A DNA stretch of 64,000 nt. Source: an uncultured Flavobacteriaceae bacterium (GTDB lineage: Bacteria; Bacteroidota; Bacteroidia; Flavobacteriales; Flavobacteriaceae). The stretch lies in NCBI GenBank assembly GCA_937959395.1, contig CALGLR010000022.1, positions 1 to 64,000 on the forward strand, given 5' to 3'. This document shows, one piece after another, positions 32,057-41,796 of this stretch (position 1 is the stretch's first letter; each line of letters starts with the position of its first letter). The notes under the pieces were generated by a model that saw only the letters and a list, made by a program, of their open reading frames with translations, was not told where the DNA came from and ran no database searches. The position numbers and the translations under genes are program-made.

Positions 32057-33160
32057 ATGCAGATCTTTGTAAAAAAATTATTGGTGAAATTTTATTTAAC
32101 CTTTATACTATTTTTTGTTAGCGCCCTAGCTATCTCGCAGACCTCTCGTAAGTATTCAAATGAATTTCTTAACATAGGTGTCGATGCAGCTGCTTTGGGT
32201 ATGAGTAATGCTGTAGTAGCAAATGCTAACGATGTGAATTCTGGCTACTGGAATCCTGCTGGCCTAGTAAATCTAAAAGAAAAACAAGCGTCTTTAATGC
32301 ATTCTAGTTATTTTGCAAATATTGCAAATTACGATTATGCTGCTTTTGCAATGCCTTTAGATACCGTTAGTGCTGTAGGAGTTTCTTTAATTAGATTTGG
32401 TGTTGATGATATTTTAGATACCACACAGCTTATAGACGATCAAGGAAATGTAAATTACGATCGTATTAGTTTATTCTCAACTGCAGATTATGGTCTAACA
32501 CTATCTTATTCTAGACGTTTACCAATTAAAGGATTACAATACGGAGTTAATGCTAAAGTTATCCGTAGAATTATTGGTGATTTTGCTTCAGCTTGGGGTT
32601 TTGGATTGGATGCTGGCTTGCAATACGAATCTGCTAAAAATTGGAAATTTGGTATTATGGCCAGGGACATTACGACAACTTATAATGCTTGGAATATTGA
32701 TGAAGAAGCTTTTGCAAGGATACAAAATGCAGTTCCAGGAGAAAATCAAGAACTACCAGAAACAACAGAAATAACAATACCTAAACTTCAAATAGGCGTC
32801 TCTAAAAAATATTCTTTTGGAGCTACAAAAAGTTATTCATTAAGAACCGAATTAGATTTAAATGTTCGCTTTGCTGAAAACAATGATATTATATCATCAA
32901 GTTTCGCAAGTATAAACCCTGCTTTAGGATTTGAGTTTGATTATATAAATATGATTTACTTAAGAACTGGTTTAGGTAATTTTCAAAACGAATTACAATT
33001 GGATAATTCTGAAGATTTAACTTTTCAACCTAGCCTTGGAGTTGGATTTAATTATAAAGGAATATATGTGGATTATGCCTTTACAGATATAGGTGATCAA
33101 AGTGTTGCTTTATACTCTAACGTATTTTCTTTAAAACTCGATTTTAGTATCTTCAAATAG
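32057..33160 (+). CDS. PorV/PorQ-family outer-membrane beta-barrel protein
   Basis: The 367-residue protein has a signal peptide (to about residue 29, ending AISQ) and a FadL-like beta-barrel pattern ending FSLKLDFSIFK. The N-terminal EFLNIGVDAAALGMSNAVVA segment, the NDVNSGYWNPAGLV motif and LSRRLPI-like repeats are typical of PorV/PorQ-family proteins, which act in type IX secretion or resemble its shuttle component. The true PorV is usually next to PorU; here no porU is present, so this is probably a PorV paralogue. It is followed 13 bases later by the DUF4105 gene. Confidence 0.86.
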   Translation: MQIFVKKLLVKFYLTFILFFVSALAISQTSRKYSNEFLNIGVDAAALGMSNAVVANANDVNSGYWNPAGLVNLKEKQASLMHSSYFANIANYDYAAFAMPLDTVSAVGVSLIRFGVDDILDTTQLIDDQGNVNYDRISLFSTADYGLTLSYSRRLPIKGLQYGVNAKVIRRIIGDFASAWGFGLDAGLQYESAKNWKFGIMARDITTTYNAWNIDEEAFARIQNAVPGENQELPETTEITIPKLQIGVSKKYSFGATKSYSLRTELDLNVRFAENNDIISSSFASINPALGFEFDYINMIYLRTGLGNFQNELQLDNSEDLTFQPSLGVGFNYKGIYVDYAFTDIGDQSVALYSNVFSLKLDFSIFK

Positions 33161-33173
33161 CTAAAAACTGTTT

Positions 33174-34343
33174 ATGAAAAAAATAGTAGTCGTTACTTTT
33201 ATTTTATTTTTATCTCTTACTACGACTGCTCAAAACCCTGTTATAACTCCAAATTCGGAAATTAGTATTATTACTATTGGTCCTGGGAATTCCTTAAACG
33301 ATTCGTTTGGACATAGTGCTTATAGAATAAAGACAAACCATGTAGATATTGTCTACAATTATGGCATTTACGATTTTGAAACGCCTAATTTCTATACCAA
33401 ATTTGCTCAGGGAAAGCTCAATTATTTATTAGGAGCTAGCTATTACAAAGATTTCATAAGAAGTTACATACAACAAAACAGAACTATTAAAGAACAGGTT
33501 CTAAACCTTTCTCAAACGCAAAAACAAAAATTATACAGTTTTTTAATAAATAATGCTAAGCCAGAAAACAAGGCTTATTTGTATGATTTTTTTTATGATA
33601 ATTGTGCAACGCGAATAAGAGATGTCGCCGAGACTGTATTAAACGATAATATTACTTATAAAACTCCTGAAAGTTACAAAAAAGAAACGTTTAGAGAATT
33701 AATTCGAAATAATTTAGAATGGAATTCATGGGGAAGCTTTGGAATTGATCTCGCTTTAGGCTCTGTAATAGATAAAGAAAATAGACCTTATGAATATATG
33801 TTTCTTCCAGAATATGTTTATGAGTTTTTTGAAAATGCTACGTTTACAGACTCCAATGAAAAATTGGTAAAACAAACTAAGACGGTTTATAGTAAAACGG
33901 GAATTAATAAGTCTTCCATTTTTTTTATAAGTCCGTTTTTTATTTTTAGCATACTAAGTGTTATTATAATTACTATAACGCTTTTAGATTATAAAAAACA
34001 AGTGCGTTCTCGTTTTTTAGATGGCTTTTTATTTATCGTTACTGGACTTATTGGTGTTTTGATTGTATTACTGTGGTTTGGCACAGATCATACTGCTACT
34101 GCACAAAATTATAATATGCTTTGGGCTTTTCCATTAAATGTTCTTGTTTTAATTCAAGTGTTTAAAAAGAGACCAAAAAAATGGTTTATTTCTTATCTTA
34201 AATTTTTAGTTATATTATTGTGTTTAATGACATTACATTGGACTATTGGAGTGCAACGTTTTGCGCCAGTTTTAATACCCATTCTTATCGCTTTTTTATT
34301 AAGATATATCTATTTGATAAAGTTTTATAGAATTCAAGTTTAG
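33174..34343 (+). CDS. DUF4105 / Lnb-like periplasmic acyltransferase domain with C-terminal transmembrane helices
   Basis: The 389-residue protein has a signal peptide (to about residue 19), a periplasmic DUF4105 domain (about 25-235) and four C-terminal transmembrane helices (about 245-385). The putative catalytic residues are H47 in FGHSAYRI and C144 in FYDNCATRIRD, a papain-like His/Cys pair. DUF4105 includes Lnb, reported as a lipoprotein N-acyltransferase of Bacteroides that completes lipoprotein triacylation. The assignment here is by family similarity only. It follows the PorV-like gene on the same strand. Confidence 0.84.
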   Translation: MKKIVVVTFILFLSLTTTAQNPVITPNSEISIITIGPGNSLNDSFGHSAYRIKTNHVDIVYNYGIYDFETPNFYTKFAQGKLNYLLGASYYKDFIRSYIQQNRTIKEQVLNLSQTQKQKLYSFLINNAKPENKAYLYDFFYDNCATRIRDVAETVLNDNITYKTPESYKKETFRELIRNNLEWNSWGSFGIDLALGSVIDKENRPYEYMFLPEYVYEFFENATFTDSNEKLVKQTKTVYSKTGINKSSIFFISPFFIFSILSVIIITITLLDYKKQVRSRFLDGFLFIVTGLIGVLIVLLWFGTDHTATAQNYNMLWAFPLNVLVLIQVFKKRPKKWFISYLKFLVILLCLMTLHWTIGVQRFAPVLIPILIAFLLRYIYLIKFYRIQV

Positions 34344-34404
34344 TTTGAGACTAGAAGCTTCTAACTTGGATGTAAGAGATGAAGCTAATTTTTATCAAAA
34401 TAAT

Positions 34405-35799
34405 CTATTGTCCTCTGAAGAAAATTACTGTACTTAAAGTTTTAAGAATAATACTAAAATCTAAGAAAAACCCTCTATGCTTTATATAATACAAATCATA
34501 TTGAAGTTTAACTAAACTATCATCAATAGTAGCTCCATATCGAGCTTTTACTTGAGCCCATCCGGTTAATCCTGGTTTTACAATATGACGTGTTTCATAA
34601 AATGGTATAATTTGAGATAGTTCTCTCACAAACATTGGGCGTTCTGGTCTTGGACCAATAATGCTCATATCCCCTTTTAGAATATTAATAAATTGCGGAA
34701 GTTCATCTAAACGAGAACCTCTTAAAAAACGACCAAAAGCAGTAATTCTTGTATCATTTTTTTTAGCCCAAACCGCTCCATTTGCTTCGGCATTTGTAAC
34801 CATGCTTCTATATTTAAATATTTTAAAAGGTTTTCCATTTTTCCCTACACGCTCTTGCGAATAAAATAGCGGCCCTCTATTCCCTATTAAATTCCCAATA
34901 AGAACCAAAGGCAAGAACAATGTACTAATAAGTATTCCTAGAATAGATAAAAGAACATCAAACAACCGCCTGTAGGCTAGGTATAGTTTATTTTTATTGT
35001 TTCTACTAAATGGAAAATATTTATAAAAATCTTTACCAACGAATTGTACAGGAACTCGATAAGAGATATCCTCATATACCTGAGTGTATTCTTTAATGGG
35101 AAAACCACTTTCAAGAAGTAGCATTAAATCGGCATATATTCTTTGCGTAATCGTTTCCGAATTATAACTGGCTACAACGACCTCAGAAATATTTTCTTTT
35201 TTAATAACTTCCATTATTTCGCTAGGTTTGTATTCAGGTATTCCTTTATACCGTACTGAATCTTCATGGGTGGTTTCGCAATTTACAAAACCAACAATCT
35301 TATAATTTGGATCACTTTTTTTAAATGCATCTACAATGGTTTCAATGGTAGAAATTTCTCCAACTAATAATACGTTTTTATAAAATCGAGGCGCAGAAAT
35401 AAAATTGATATATATGATACGCCATAAAAATAAAGAAACAATAATCGCTAAAAAGAAGTACAGGATTTGTATCCTATTTTCTGGCAATGAAGGTGTTAAG
35501 TAAGGAGTTAACAAATAAAAGAGTACAGTAACAGATGTTGTTAAAAAAATACTCGAGATTACGGTTTCTAATTTACTAGATTTTTGAAGATCATATAATT
35601 CAAAAATACTTCCAAATACAGTAACATAACCTGCTAAAAGCAACAACCAAGTCCAATTTTCTTTTCTAATTTCAAAGTAATCAAAATTAAAGATGCTACT
35701 CACAAAAAAAAGTGAAATAGCAATAAACACCAAATCGAATAAACGTAATAAAATTTTACGCTCAGAGAGTTCAAAATGAATTTTACTTATATTCATCAT
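34405..35799 (-). CDS. Undecaprenyl-phosphate sugar phosphotransferase (WcaJ/WbaP-like, polyprenyl glycosylphosphotransferase)
   Basis: The 464-residue protein starts with four or five transmembrane helices, then a soluble CoA-binding-like domain (about 140-245), one further transmembrane segment and the catalytic bacterial sugar-transferase domain (about 270-464). FKIFKYRSM, SRLDELPQFINILKGDMSIIGPRPERP and KPGLTGWAQV are hallmark motifs. It transfers a sugar-1-phosphate to undecaprenyl phosphate and starts glycan repeat synthesis. It is the last gene of the long minus-strand polysaccharide locus, 52 bases beyond the previous gene. The initiating sugar cannot be read. Confidence 0.93.
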   Translation of the reverse strand: MMNISKIHFELSERKILLRLFDLVFIAISLFFVSSIFNFDYFEIRKENWTWLLLLAGYVTVFGSIFELYDLQKSSKLETVISSIFLTTSVTVLFYLLTPYLTPSLPENRIQILYFFLAIIVSLFLWRIIYINFISAPRFYKNVLLVGEISTIETIVDAFKKSDPNYKIVGFVNCETTHEDSVRYKGIPEYKPSEIMEVIKKENISEVVVASYNSETITQRIYADLMLLLESGFPIKEYTQVYEDISYRVPVQFVGKDFYKYFPFSRNNKNKLYLAYRRLFDVLLSILGILISTLFLPLVLIGNLIGNRGPLFYSQERVGKNGKPFKIFKYRSMVTNAEANGAVWAKKNDTRITAFGRFLRGSRLDELPQFINILKGDMSIIGPRPERPMFVRELSQIIPFYETRHIVKPGLTGWAQVKARYGATIDDSLVKLQYDLYYIKHRGFFLDFSIILKTLSTVIFFRGQ

Positions 35800-35851
35800 A
35801 TATTTAATGTGATCATGTAAATATAGTAAGTTAATAAAAATACTAAGCTAT

Positions 35852-36862
35852 TTATTTTAAAATAGATTTCCATTGTAATTTAACAACATTCCAATCATAT
35901 TGTTCAACTTTATTTCTCGCAGCAATTGCAAGATTATTCCCTTTATTAATATTCTTTTTTATATCTAAAATAGCATCTACAAAAGCATTCGCATTTTTAG
36001 GAGAAACAAGAATACCGTTTTTATCATCATCAATTAAATAAGGAATTCCTCCCACATTTGTAGAGATTACAGGTAACCCTAGTGCCATTGCTTCTATAAC
36101 ACTAACTGGCATATTATCAAAATTAGTTGTATTAATAAATAGATTATACTCTTTTGCCATGCTCACCCATTCTTGCTTTGAAAGTTTCCCTGTAAATTCA
36201 ACATTAACATTTAATGATTTCGCATATGCTTTTGCTTCAATTAATGAACCATCATTATCTGGGCCAATCATACATAAAGACGCTTTAATATTTTTTTGCT
36301 GAAGTTTAGACAAAACATCAATCGCTAAATTTGGGTTATATAATGAAGAAAATGATCGCACCCAAAGTAAATTTATAACATCATAGTTTTTTGGTTTAAA
36401 TTCATAATTCTTTATTTCTATGGAATTAGGTATGCCTACTAAATTAGTATATCCAAGATTTTTAAATTCTGTCTCAGTATACAAAGATGGTGAAATATTA
36501 ATATGAGCGTTATTAAATATTGCTTTGCTCAATTTTGGATTATTCTTTAGTCTATATGGAAGATTACCACCTCTAAGAATAGGTATAAATTTCAGCTTTA
36601 ATATACGACACCATTGGCTACATATATAAGCATAATAAAAATTTTGAGTACTGTAAGTATCTATTAATACATAATCTGTAGATCTTGAGTATTTAATTAT
36701 ACTAACCATCATGTCTATTAATCGTAAATATTTATTAAATAAACTGGATGCAGTTCTTACTTTATACCCTTCTCTTGTTAGATACAGACCTAAAGTTTCT
36801 ATTGAAGTTACCGTTTTTCCCTTTTTAGACAGTTTGTTCCCTATATATAAAATATTCTTCAT
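35852..36862 (-). CDS. GT4 family glycosyltransferase
   Basis: The 336-residue GT-B enzyme begins MKNILYIGNKLSKKGKTVTSIE. Its C-terminal domain contains NLLWVRSFSSLYNPNLAIDVL, the LCMIGPDNDGSL strand, and the EX7E-type NFDNMPVSVIEAMALGLPVISTNVGG motif. It has no transmembrane helix. It overlaps the preceding membrane-protein gene by one base (TAATG type), so it is translated in coupling with it. Donor and linkage unknown. Confidence 0.9.
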   Translation of the reverse strand: MKNILYIGNKLSKKGKTVTSIETLGLYLTREGYKVRTASSLFNKYLRLIDMMVSIIKYSRSTDYVLIDTYSTQNFYYAYICSQWCRILKLKFIPILRGGNLPYRLKNNPKLSKAIFNNAHINISPSLYTETEFKNLGYTNLVGIPNSIEIKNYEFKPKNYDVINLLWVRSFSSLYNPNLAIDVLSKLQQKNIKASLCMIGPDNDGSLIEAKAYAKSLNVNVEFTGKLSKQEWVSMAKEYNLFINTTNFDNMPVSVIEAMALGLPVISTNVGGIPYLIDDDKNGILVSPKNANAFVDAILDIKKNINKGNNLAIAARNKVEQYDWNVVKLQWKSILK

Positions 36863-38454
36863 TATTTTATTTTATAGAGTATCTCTGTTCCTACTTGATG
36901 TCGTTTTTGTAAATTAGGAATTGGGGTTCGACTTACAATATAGTCGACACCTAATGACTTAAGGTAAGTTATTCGTTCTGCATCTGTATTTAAACTTAGG
37001 TAAGTTTGTTTTTGTCTATTCCATTGTATCAGCCTAGCTGGATTACCTTCTATAACCATGGAAGCTCCTTTCCCATCTAGAATAACCGATCTTTTTGACG
37101 CCCCTCTGTAGAAAAAATTAGCAAAAAGCAACGCATCTTTAGGTGTGTTTTTAGTAATATATTCAGCCATGTGATCACTACTTCTTTTCTCATTTCCAAA
37201 ACCAGAAAAAGCACTTAAATTGTTTGGTAAAATAAATCGTGAAATATCGTCTCCCATAAATGGTACCGAATTGAATAATTGGTTTTTATTAAACACCAAC
37301 ATAATAACATATAGAGCAACAAAATGGGGCATATATTTATTAATTTTCTTATGATTAATCATTACGTGGTTTAATAATAATCCTATTGCAAAAACACCTG
37401 GTAGTATCGCTACTTTTTGCATCCTAATTAACTGAAAAGACAGCCTTAAATTTAAGCCCATTACTGAGTTTAAAAAACGCTCTATTGGAACACTAAGAGT
37501 AGGAATAATAACTAATACCATTGAAAGTATAATTAATAACTTAGCCTTTTTAAATTCTATATTATTTTTTCTAGACACCCATAAATAGAGCAGTAAAGGA
37601 ATAGCAAAAAATAATGTTTTAAATCGTAGCCAAAGCTTTAAAAAATTTAATGGTTCACTAAAAAAAGAAGCTATTCTGTTATTAAAAGCTGCATTAAATT
37701 CATTGATATCATAGGTTATCGAAGATGATGTTTTCCCAAAATATGTTAACATAAAAGGTAACATTCCAATGCATAAAAAGAATAACATTAAAGCAATATT
37801 TTTTACATTAATTAAATTTTTATAATTAAAGTAAATCGCACTTAAGATTAAAAAAGATAGATATAAAAGTATGCCCCCTAAGCCAGTAATTGGATGAAAA
37901 TTGAATACTAACCCTATAAGAAAACTAGATATAAATAGCTTATTTAACTTATTAGTGAGGAATAAAAAAGGAATAGGCATTAATGTTATATATACCGTCC
38001 TTGGCATAATGGTCCATAAATCTGAAATACCCCATATTTCAAGACCAGGGAGCCAAACTATCCCTCTTATAATTATAGACAAAAATAAAGCAATCCAAAA
38101 ATGATTTATAAACTTATATATGAGATAAAACCACAAAATTCCAAATAACAAATGACAAATCAATCCTAAAACATTTATAGCTTGCACATAATCATAGTTA
38201 GTAAACTTTGCTATAAAACGAAGCGGCTGCACATAAAAAGGGGTATAGTAACGTACATTATCAATATCATTTACAAACAAATCATATTTAAATAATTCAG
38301 GATCATCGAATTTTTGAGCTACCGGAATTATGTTTTGTATATCTGAAGATAACTCACTATAATAGGTCTCTAAATTGTCTACATAATAAGCTATGGCAAT
38401 AACTATATTTATTACGTAAACTAACAAAAATTGTTTATTAATAGATTTTAACAT
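36862..38454 (-). CDS. Large polytopic membrane protein, GT-C-like
   Basis: The 530-residue protein has about ten to eleven transmembrane helices. A first loop rich in acidic residues (SSDIQNIIPVAQKFDDPELFKYD) and a C-terminal soluble domain (about 430-530: ENTPKDALLFANFFYRGASKRSVILDGKGAS) are typical of GT-C-like proteins found in flavobacterial polysaccharide loci. I cannot assign it to a named family with certainty; DUF6798-type proteins look similar. It may add a sugar from a lipid-linked donor or flip lipid intermediates; both are guesses. It abuts the GT2 gene directly. Confidence 0.6.
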   Translation of the reverse strand: MLKSINKQFLLVYVINIVIAIAYYVDNLETYYSELSSDIQNIIPVAQKFDDPELFKYDLFVNDIDNVRYYTPFYVQPLRFIAKFTNYDYVQAINVLGLICHLLFGILWFYLIYKFINHFWIALFLSIIIRGIVWLPGLEIWGISDLWTIMPRTVYITLMPIPFLFLTNKLNKLFISSFLIGLVFNFHPITGLGGILLYLSFLILSAIYFNYKNLINVKNIALMLFFLCIGMLPFMLTYFGKTSSSITYDINEFNAAFNNRIASFFSEPLNFLKLWLRFKTLFFAIPLLLYLWVSRKNNIEFKKAKLLIILSMVLVIIPTLSVPIERFLNSVMGLNLRLSFQLIRMQKVAILPGVFAIGLLLNHVMINHKKINKYMPHFVALYVIMLVFNKNQLFNSVPFMGDDISRFILPNNLSAFSGFGNEKRSSDHMAEYITKNTPKDALLFANFFYRGASKRSVILDGKGASMVIEGNPARLIQWNRQKQTYLSLNTDAERITYLKSLGVDYIVSRTPIPNLQKRHQVGTEILYKIK

Positions 38455-39399
38455 TTATGATTTTGGTGCTTTAGTAATATCATAATGTACCGCTTGTAAT
38501 AATAGTTGAAAACCAATAATTATGGTTAATGTTACTAACATAATAGTGCCCGTTGGTGCAAATAATGATTGACTCGAATAATACCACCAATTATAAATAC
38601 CGTAAACTGTTCCAAATAAAAACAACGGTACTCCTAGTAGGATATAAATAGATGAAATATTAAAATCATAAACAAAATAAGATTTAAATATGCGATGTAA
38701 AAACGTTTTAATTAAACGTGGAAAAAAAACAAAAGGCATTTTCCATACATTCATACTTGATTTTTCATCTCCGTATATAGCAGGCATTGAGATATCTTTT
38801 ATAACAACATCTTGAAAATACAATTGAGAAATTAAAGACGTTTCAAAATAATAACGATTAGAAATAGCATCAAGATCTAATTGTTTTAACGTACTAACTT
38901 CTATGGCAAAAAAACCATTAGTAGGATCAAAATTATTCCAATAGCCACTTGCAGCTTTTGTTAAGAATGACAACATTAAATTCCCTGCTTTTCTAATAAA
39001 TGGCATTTTTTTTAATGCTTTGAAATCTCTAAATCTGTTCCCTTTTGCATAATTCGCTTTTTTATTTATTATCGGGTTTAAAAGATCCTTAATATAAGTG
39101 GTATCCATTTGATCATCAGCATCAACTTTAACGACAATATTAATACCTTCATTCATTGCTGCTTTAAAACCTGTTTTAGTCGCTCCTCCAACTCCTAAAT
39201 TAGTTTCATTTTCAAGAATTATAATTTTCTCATAACCTTTAGTTTCCTTTAAAAGATCCAAAGGAATGGGCTCTGGGCTTTTATCGTTAACCAAAAAAAC
39301 AACATCTATAAATTCTGGCAGTTTATTAATAACACTAACAATTTGTTTATTAGCATTATAATAAGGTATAACAACTGCAATTTTATAATTATTTAGCAT
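38455..39399 (-). CDS. GT2 family glycosyltransferase with C-terminal membrane helices
   Basis: The 314-residue protein starts with a GT-A domain: IAVVIPYYNANKQIV, VFLVNDKSPEP and VVKVDADDQMDTTY (DXD-type). Two or three transmembrane helices follow near the C-terminus (about 240-300). The pattern fits polyisoprenyl-phosphate or DPM1-like hexosyltransferases. The start overlaps the Wzy-like gene by 11 bases. It is followed without a gap by the large membrane protein, so a polyprenyl-linked sugar donor for a GT-C-like enzyme is a plausible pair. Confidence 0.87.
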   Translation of the reverse strand: MLNNYKIAVVIPYYNANKQIVSVINKLPEFIDVVFLVNDKSPEPIPLDLLKETKGYEKIIILENETNLGVGGATKTGFKAAMNEGINIVVKVDADDQMDTTYIKDLLNPIINKKANYAKGNRFRDFKALKKMPFIRKAGNLMLSFLTKAASGYWNNFDPTNGFFAIEVSTLKQLDLDAISNRYYFETSLISQLYFQDVVIKDISMPAIYGDEKSSMNVWKMPFVFFPRLIKTFLHRIFKSYFVYDFNISSIYILLGVPLFLFGTVYGIYNWWYYSSQSLFAPTGTIMLVTLTIIIGFQLLLQAVHYDITKAPKS

Positions 39400-40705
39400 T
39401 CTTTATATAAAAACGAGGGGTTGATAATAAAACTGTAATAAATAAGAAAAAACCAAGTAACGCAAATAATGGTCTATAAATATACAAATGCTCTCCAAAA
39501 AAAAGAGTAACGAGCATTGATAAAACAAAACCTCTTAATACGGTTCTTAAATAAATTATTTTTCTCATATTTAATGTAAGATAAGAAAACAACCATCTCA
39601 TATAAAGAAATAGGCCTAATAAACCGACTTCATTAATTAAAGTTAGGTATATATTATGAGCTGAAGACCCTATTAGTAAACGATTATTAAGCCCTATTCC
39701 AAAAGGGATAATATAAGGTTTACTAGACAAATAATTAAGATATTTTATCGATAAATCTTTTCTACCCGACCCCAAATCTTCATAAAGATCATCTACATTA
39801 CCTTCTCTTAACACAGTTGGGTCTTTTATTTTATCAAAAATTCTATTACTGAAAACATCTTCAACTATTTGAACAATCTCTAAGTCTAAATAAATTGAAA
39901 CAAAAACGAATACGCCTAATACAACAGCTATAGATATAAATTTTTTTGTTCTCATAATTAATACATAAGCTGCGAAAACAAAAAAGGCTAAATAAGAAGT
40001 TCTTGATCCAGAAATAGCTAATACGCCTCCCGTTAGAGTTAATGCTGATATTAAAAAAATTCTATTAATTTTAATTTCTTTCTGAAAATAAACACCAATA
40101 CAAAAAACAAAAGAAAAAAACATTGTCATTCCTAATACAATCTTATTTGGTCCTAAGGTTCCAGATAGAAAACCTAAATATGATATTCGATAAGCTTCAT
40201 TCCATAAAAAAGGGATTAAAGATAAATTTTGAGCAATAACAAGAAGACTTTCTGCGATCATTAATCCTAATAACAGATATACTATTCTCTTGTAATACTT
40301 TTTATCAAATAACAAAATCGATATAAATACAGAAAATAGATAAAAAACCACAAAATGATAAAAATATAATGTTGTTTGTATGATCCAAAGTGGTCTATTC
40401 TTAGCAAAACTAAAAATTGCAGTAAGAAACAAGGTAATAAAACACCATATTATAAAAGATCCTAAGTATTTAAAAATCACAACTCGTTTCACATAAAAAT
40501 TAATGAGATTAGTATTTCTGAAATATTCGAATAATAATACCAAACCAAATACATCATACAACCTGAATTGATTAGATCCTTTTAAACTATAACTTATTGC
40601 TGGTAGGTTATAAAAAAAAGAAACAATAAAAAAAAACAATGCAACTCTTACATAAAAAGGCTTTACTAAGAGTGATAATCTTGCTTTAAATTGTTCTACA
40701 TTCAT
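39389..40705 (-). CDS. wzy: O-antigen polymerase / ligase-like protein (Wzy)
   Basis: The 438-residue protein has about eleven to twelve transmembrane helices. A large periplasmic loop (about 275-335) contains RKDLSIKYLNYLSSKPYIIPFGIGLNNR, followed by the family signature SSAHNIYLTLINEVGLLG. This matches the O-antigen ligase/polymerase superfamily. In this locus, with a WcaJ-type initiator and many transferases, a Wzy polymerase is more likely than a WaaL ligase. The start overlaps the preceding GT4 gene by 4 bases (ATGA). Confidence 0.8.
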   Translation of the reverse strand: MNVEQFKARLSLLVKPFYVRVALFFFIVSFFYNLPAISYSLKGSNQFRLYDVFGLVLLFEYFRNTNLINFYVKRVVIFKYLGSFIIWCFITLFLTAIFSFAKNRPLWIIQTTLYFYHFVVFYLFSVFISILLFDKKYYKRIVYLLLGLMIAESLLVIAQNLSLIPFLWNEAYRISYLGFLSGTLGPNKIVLGMTMFFSFVFCIGVYFQKEIKINRIFLISALTLTGGVLAISGSRTSYLAFFVFAAYVLIMRTKKFISIAVVLGVFVFVSIYLDLEIVQIVEDVFSNRIFDKIKDPTVLREGNVDDLYEDLGSGRKDLSIKYLNYLSSKPYIIPFGIGLNNRLLIGSSAHNIYLTLINEVGLLGLFLYMRWLFSYLTLNMRKIIYLRTVLRGFVLSMLVTLFFGEHLYIYRPLFALLGFFLFITVLLSTPRFYIKNAK

Positions 40706-41787
40706 AAATTATTGGAGCACGAGTTTTTATATATTACAATTAGTTTTTTTACAATTGCACTAGATGAATAATTAGCATTTATTTTTTGATATAAAGCCTC
40801 TCCTGTTTTTTTAATAACTATAGGATTGTTTATTAAGTTTAATAATCCTTCTGCTAAATGCAATGAATCATCAGGAGGTACTAAAAAACCTTCTTCACTG
40901 TTAATAATCACTTTACTACAATCACCAACATTAGTTGTAACTACTGCTAGTTTAGACAATCCATATTCTAAAAGCGCCACAGGCAAACCTTCTGATTTAG
41001 AAGACAAAACACCTATGTTACATTGATCTAACACACAGGACACATCTGGCACACTACCATAAATATAAACATTACTCGTTAATTGCTTTTCTTTAATCGT
41101 TTTTTTAATCGTATCGGAGTATGAATCCTTATAATCGTTACCAACAATATGTAAAGTCCATTCTGGATAATTCTTATTAATTATAGCAAATGCATTTATT
41201 AAATTTAAATGATCCTTTACTGGTCTTAAATTTGCTAAACATACCATTCTTTTTCCTTCATTCCCTTTAAGCGTTGTTAATGGTTTAGAGATATTGTATG
41301 TAGCAAAATTAGGAAGATAACTTACACTTTGGTGTTTTAAATAACTTTCAGCCCAAAGCTTCAACTCATTATTAACACAAAAAATATGACTAAATGATCT
41401 CGAACTAAATTTTATTATTCTATTTTTAAAAGTACTAGCATTTAATCTATTTCCATGATGATCATGCCATATTATCTTTATTTTTTTATTAACTAACTTT
41501 ATCTGACTAGCCAAAAAGTAAGAAGAAGAGTGCGCGTGTATAATATCTATTTCATTTTTATTTATATAATTAGATAGTTTATTAACCGCTTTAAAATCAA
41601 ACGTAGATTTCTTTTCTAGAAACAAGTAATTTACTTTTTCACTAACCGATTGTTTTAGGAGCCCTTCTTCTCTAGTCGTACAAATAAATGAACCTTCGAT
41701 ATGCTCACTTAATTCATTTGCAAAATTAACAGCAATACGCTCTGCTCCTCCTGCATGTAATGAATCTATAAGCTGTAAAATTTTCAT
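40702..41787 (-). CDS. GT4 family glycosyltransferase
   Basis: The 361-residue GT-B enzyme has the start MKILQLIDSLHAGGAERIAVNFANEL, typical of GT4 enzymes acting on capsule or exopolysaccharide, the RMVCLANLRPVKDHLNLI strand, LHIVGND and the C-terminal EX7E motif SKSEGLPVALLEYGLSKLAVV. No membrane segment is seen. It overlaps the Wzy-like gene by 4 bases. Donor sugar and linkage cannot be read from sequence. Confidence 0.91.
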   Translation of the reverse strand: MKILQLIDSLHAGGAERIAVNFANELSEHIEGSFICTTREEGLLKQSVSEKVNYLFLEKKSTFDFKAVNKLSNYINKNEIDIIHAHSSSYFLASQIKLVNKKIKIIWHDHHGNRLNASTFKNRIIKFSSRSFSHIFCVNNELKLWAESYLKHQSVSYLPNFATYNISKPLTTLKGNEGKRMVCLANLRPVKDHLNLINAFAIINKNYPEWTLHIVGNDYKDSYSDTIKKTIKEKQLTSNVYIYGSVPDVSCVLDQCNIGVLSSKSEGLPVALLEYGLSKLAVVTTNVGDCSKVIINSEEGFLVPPDDSLHLAEGLLNLINNPIVIKKTGEALYQKINANYSSSAIVKKLIVIYKNSCSNNL

Positions 41788-41796
41788 TGAATTAAT

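Noticed and set aside
34352-34363. Perfect 12-bp palindrome TAGAAGCTTCTA between the convergent DUF4105 and sugar-transferase genes
   Set aside because: No loop or T run, so it is not a good terminator; its length is compatible with chance in AT-rich DNA.
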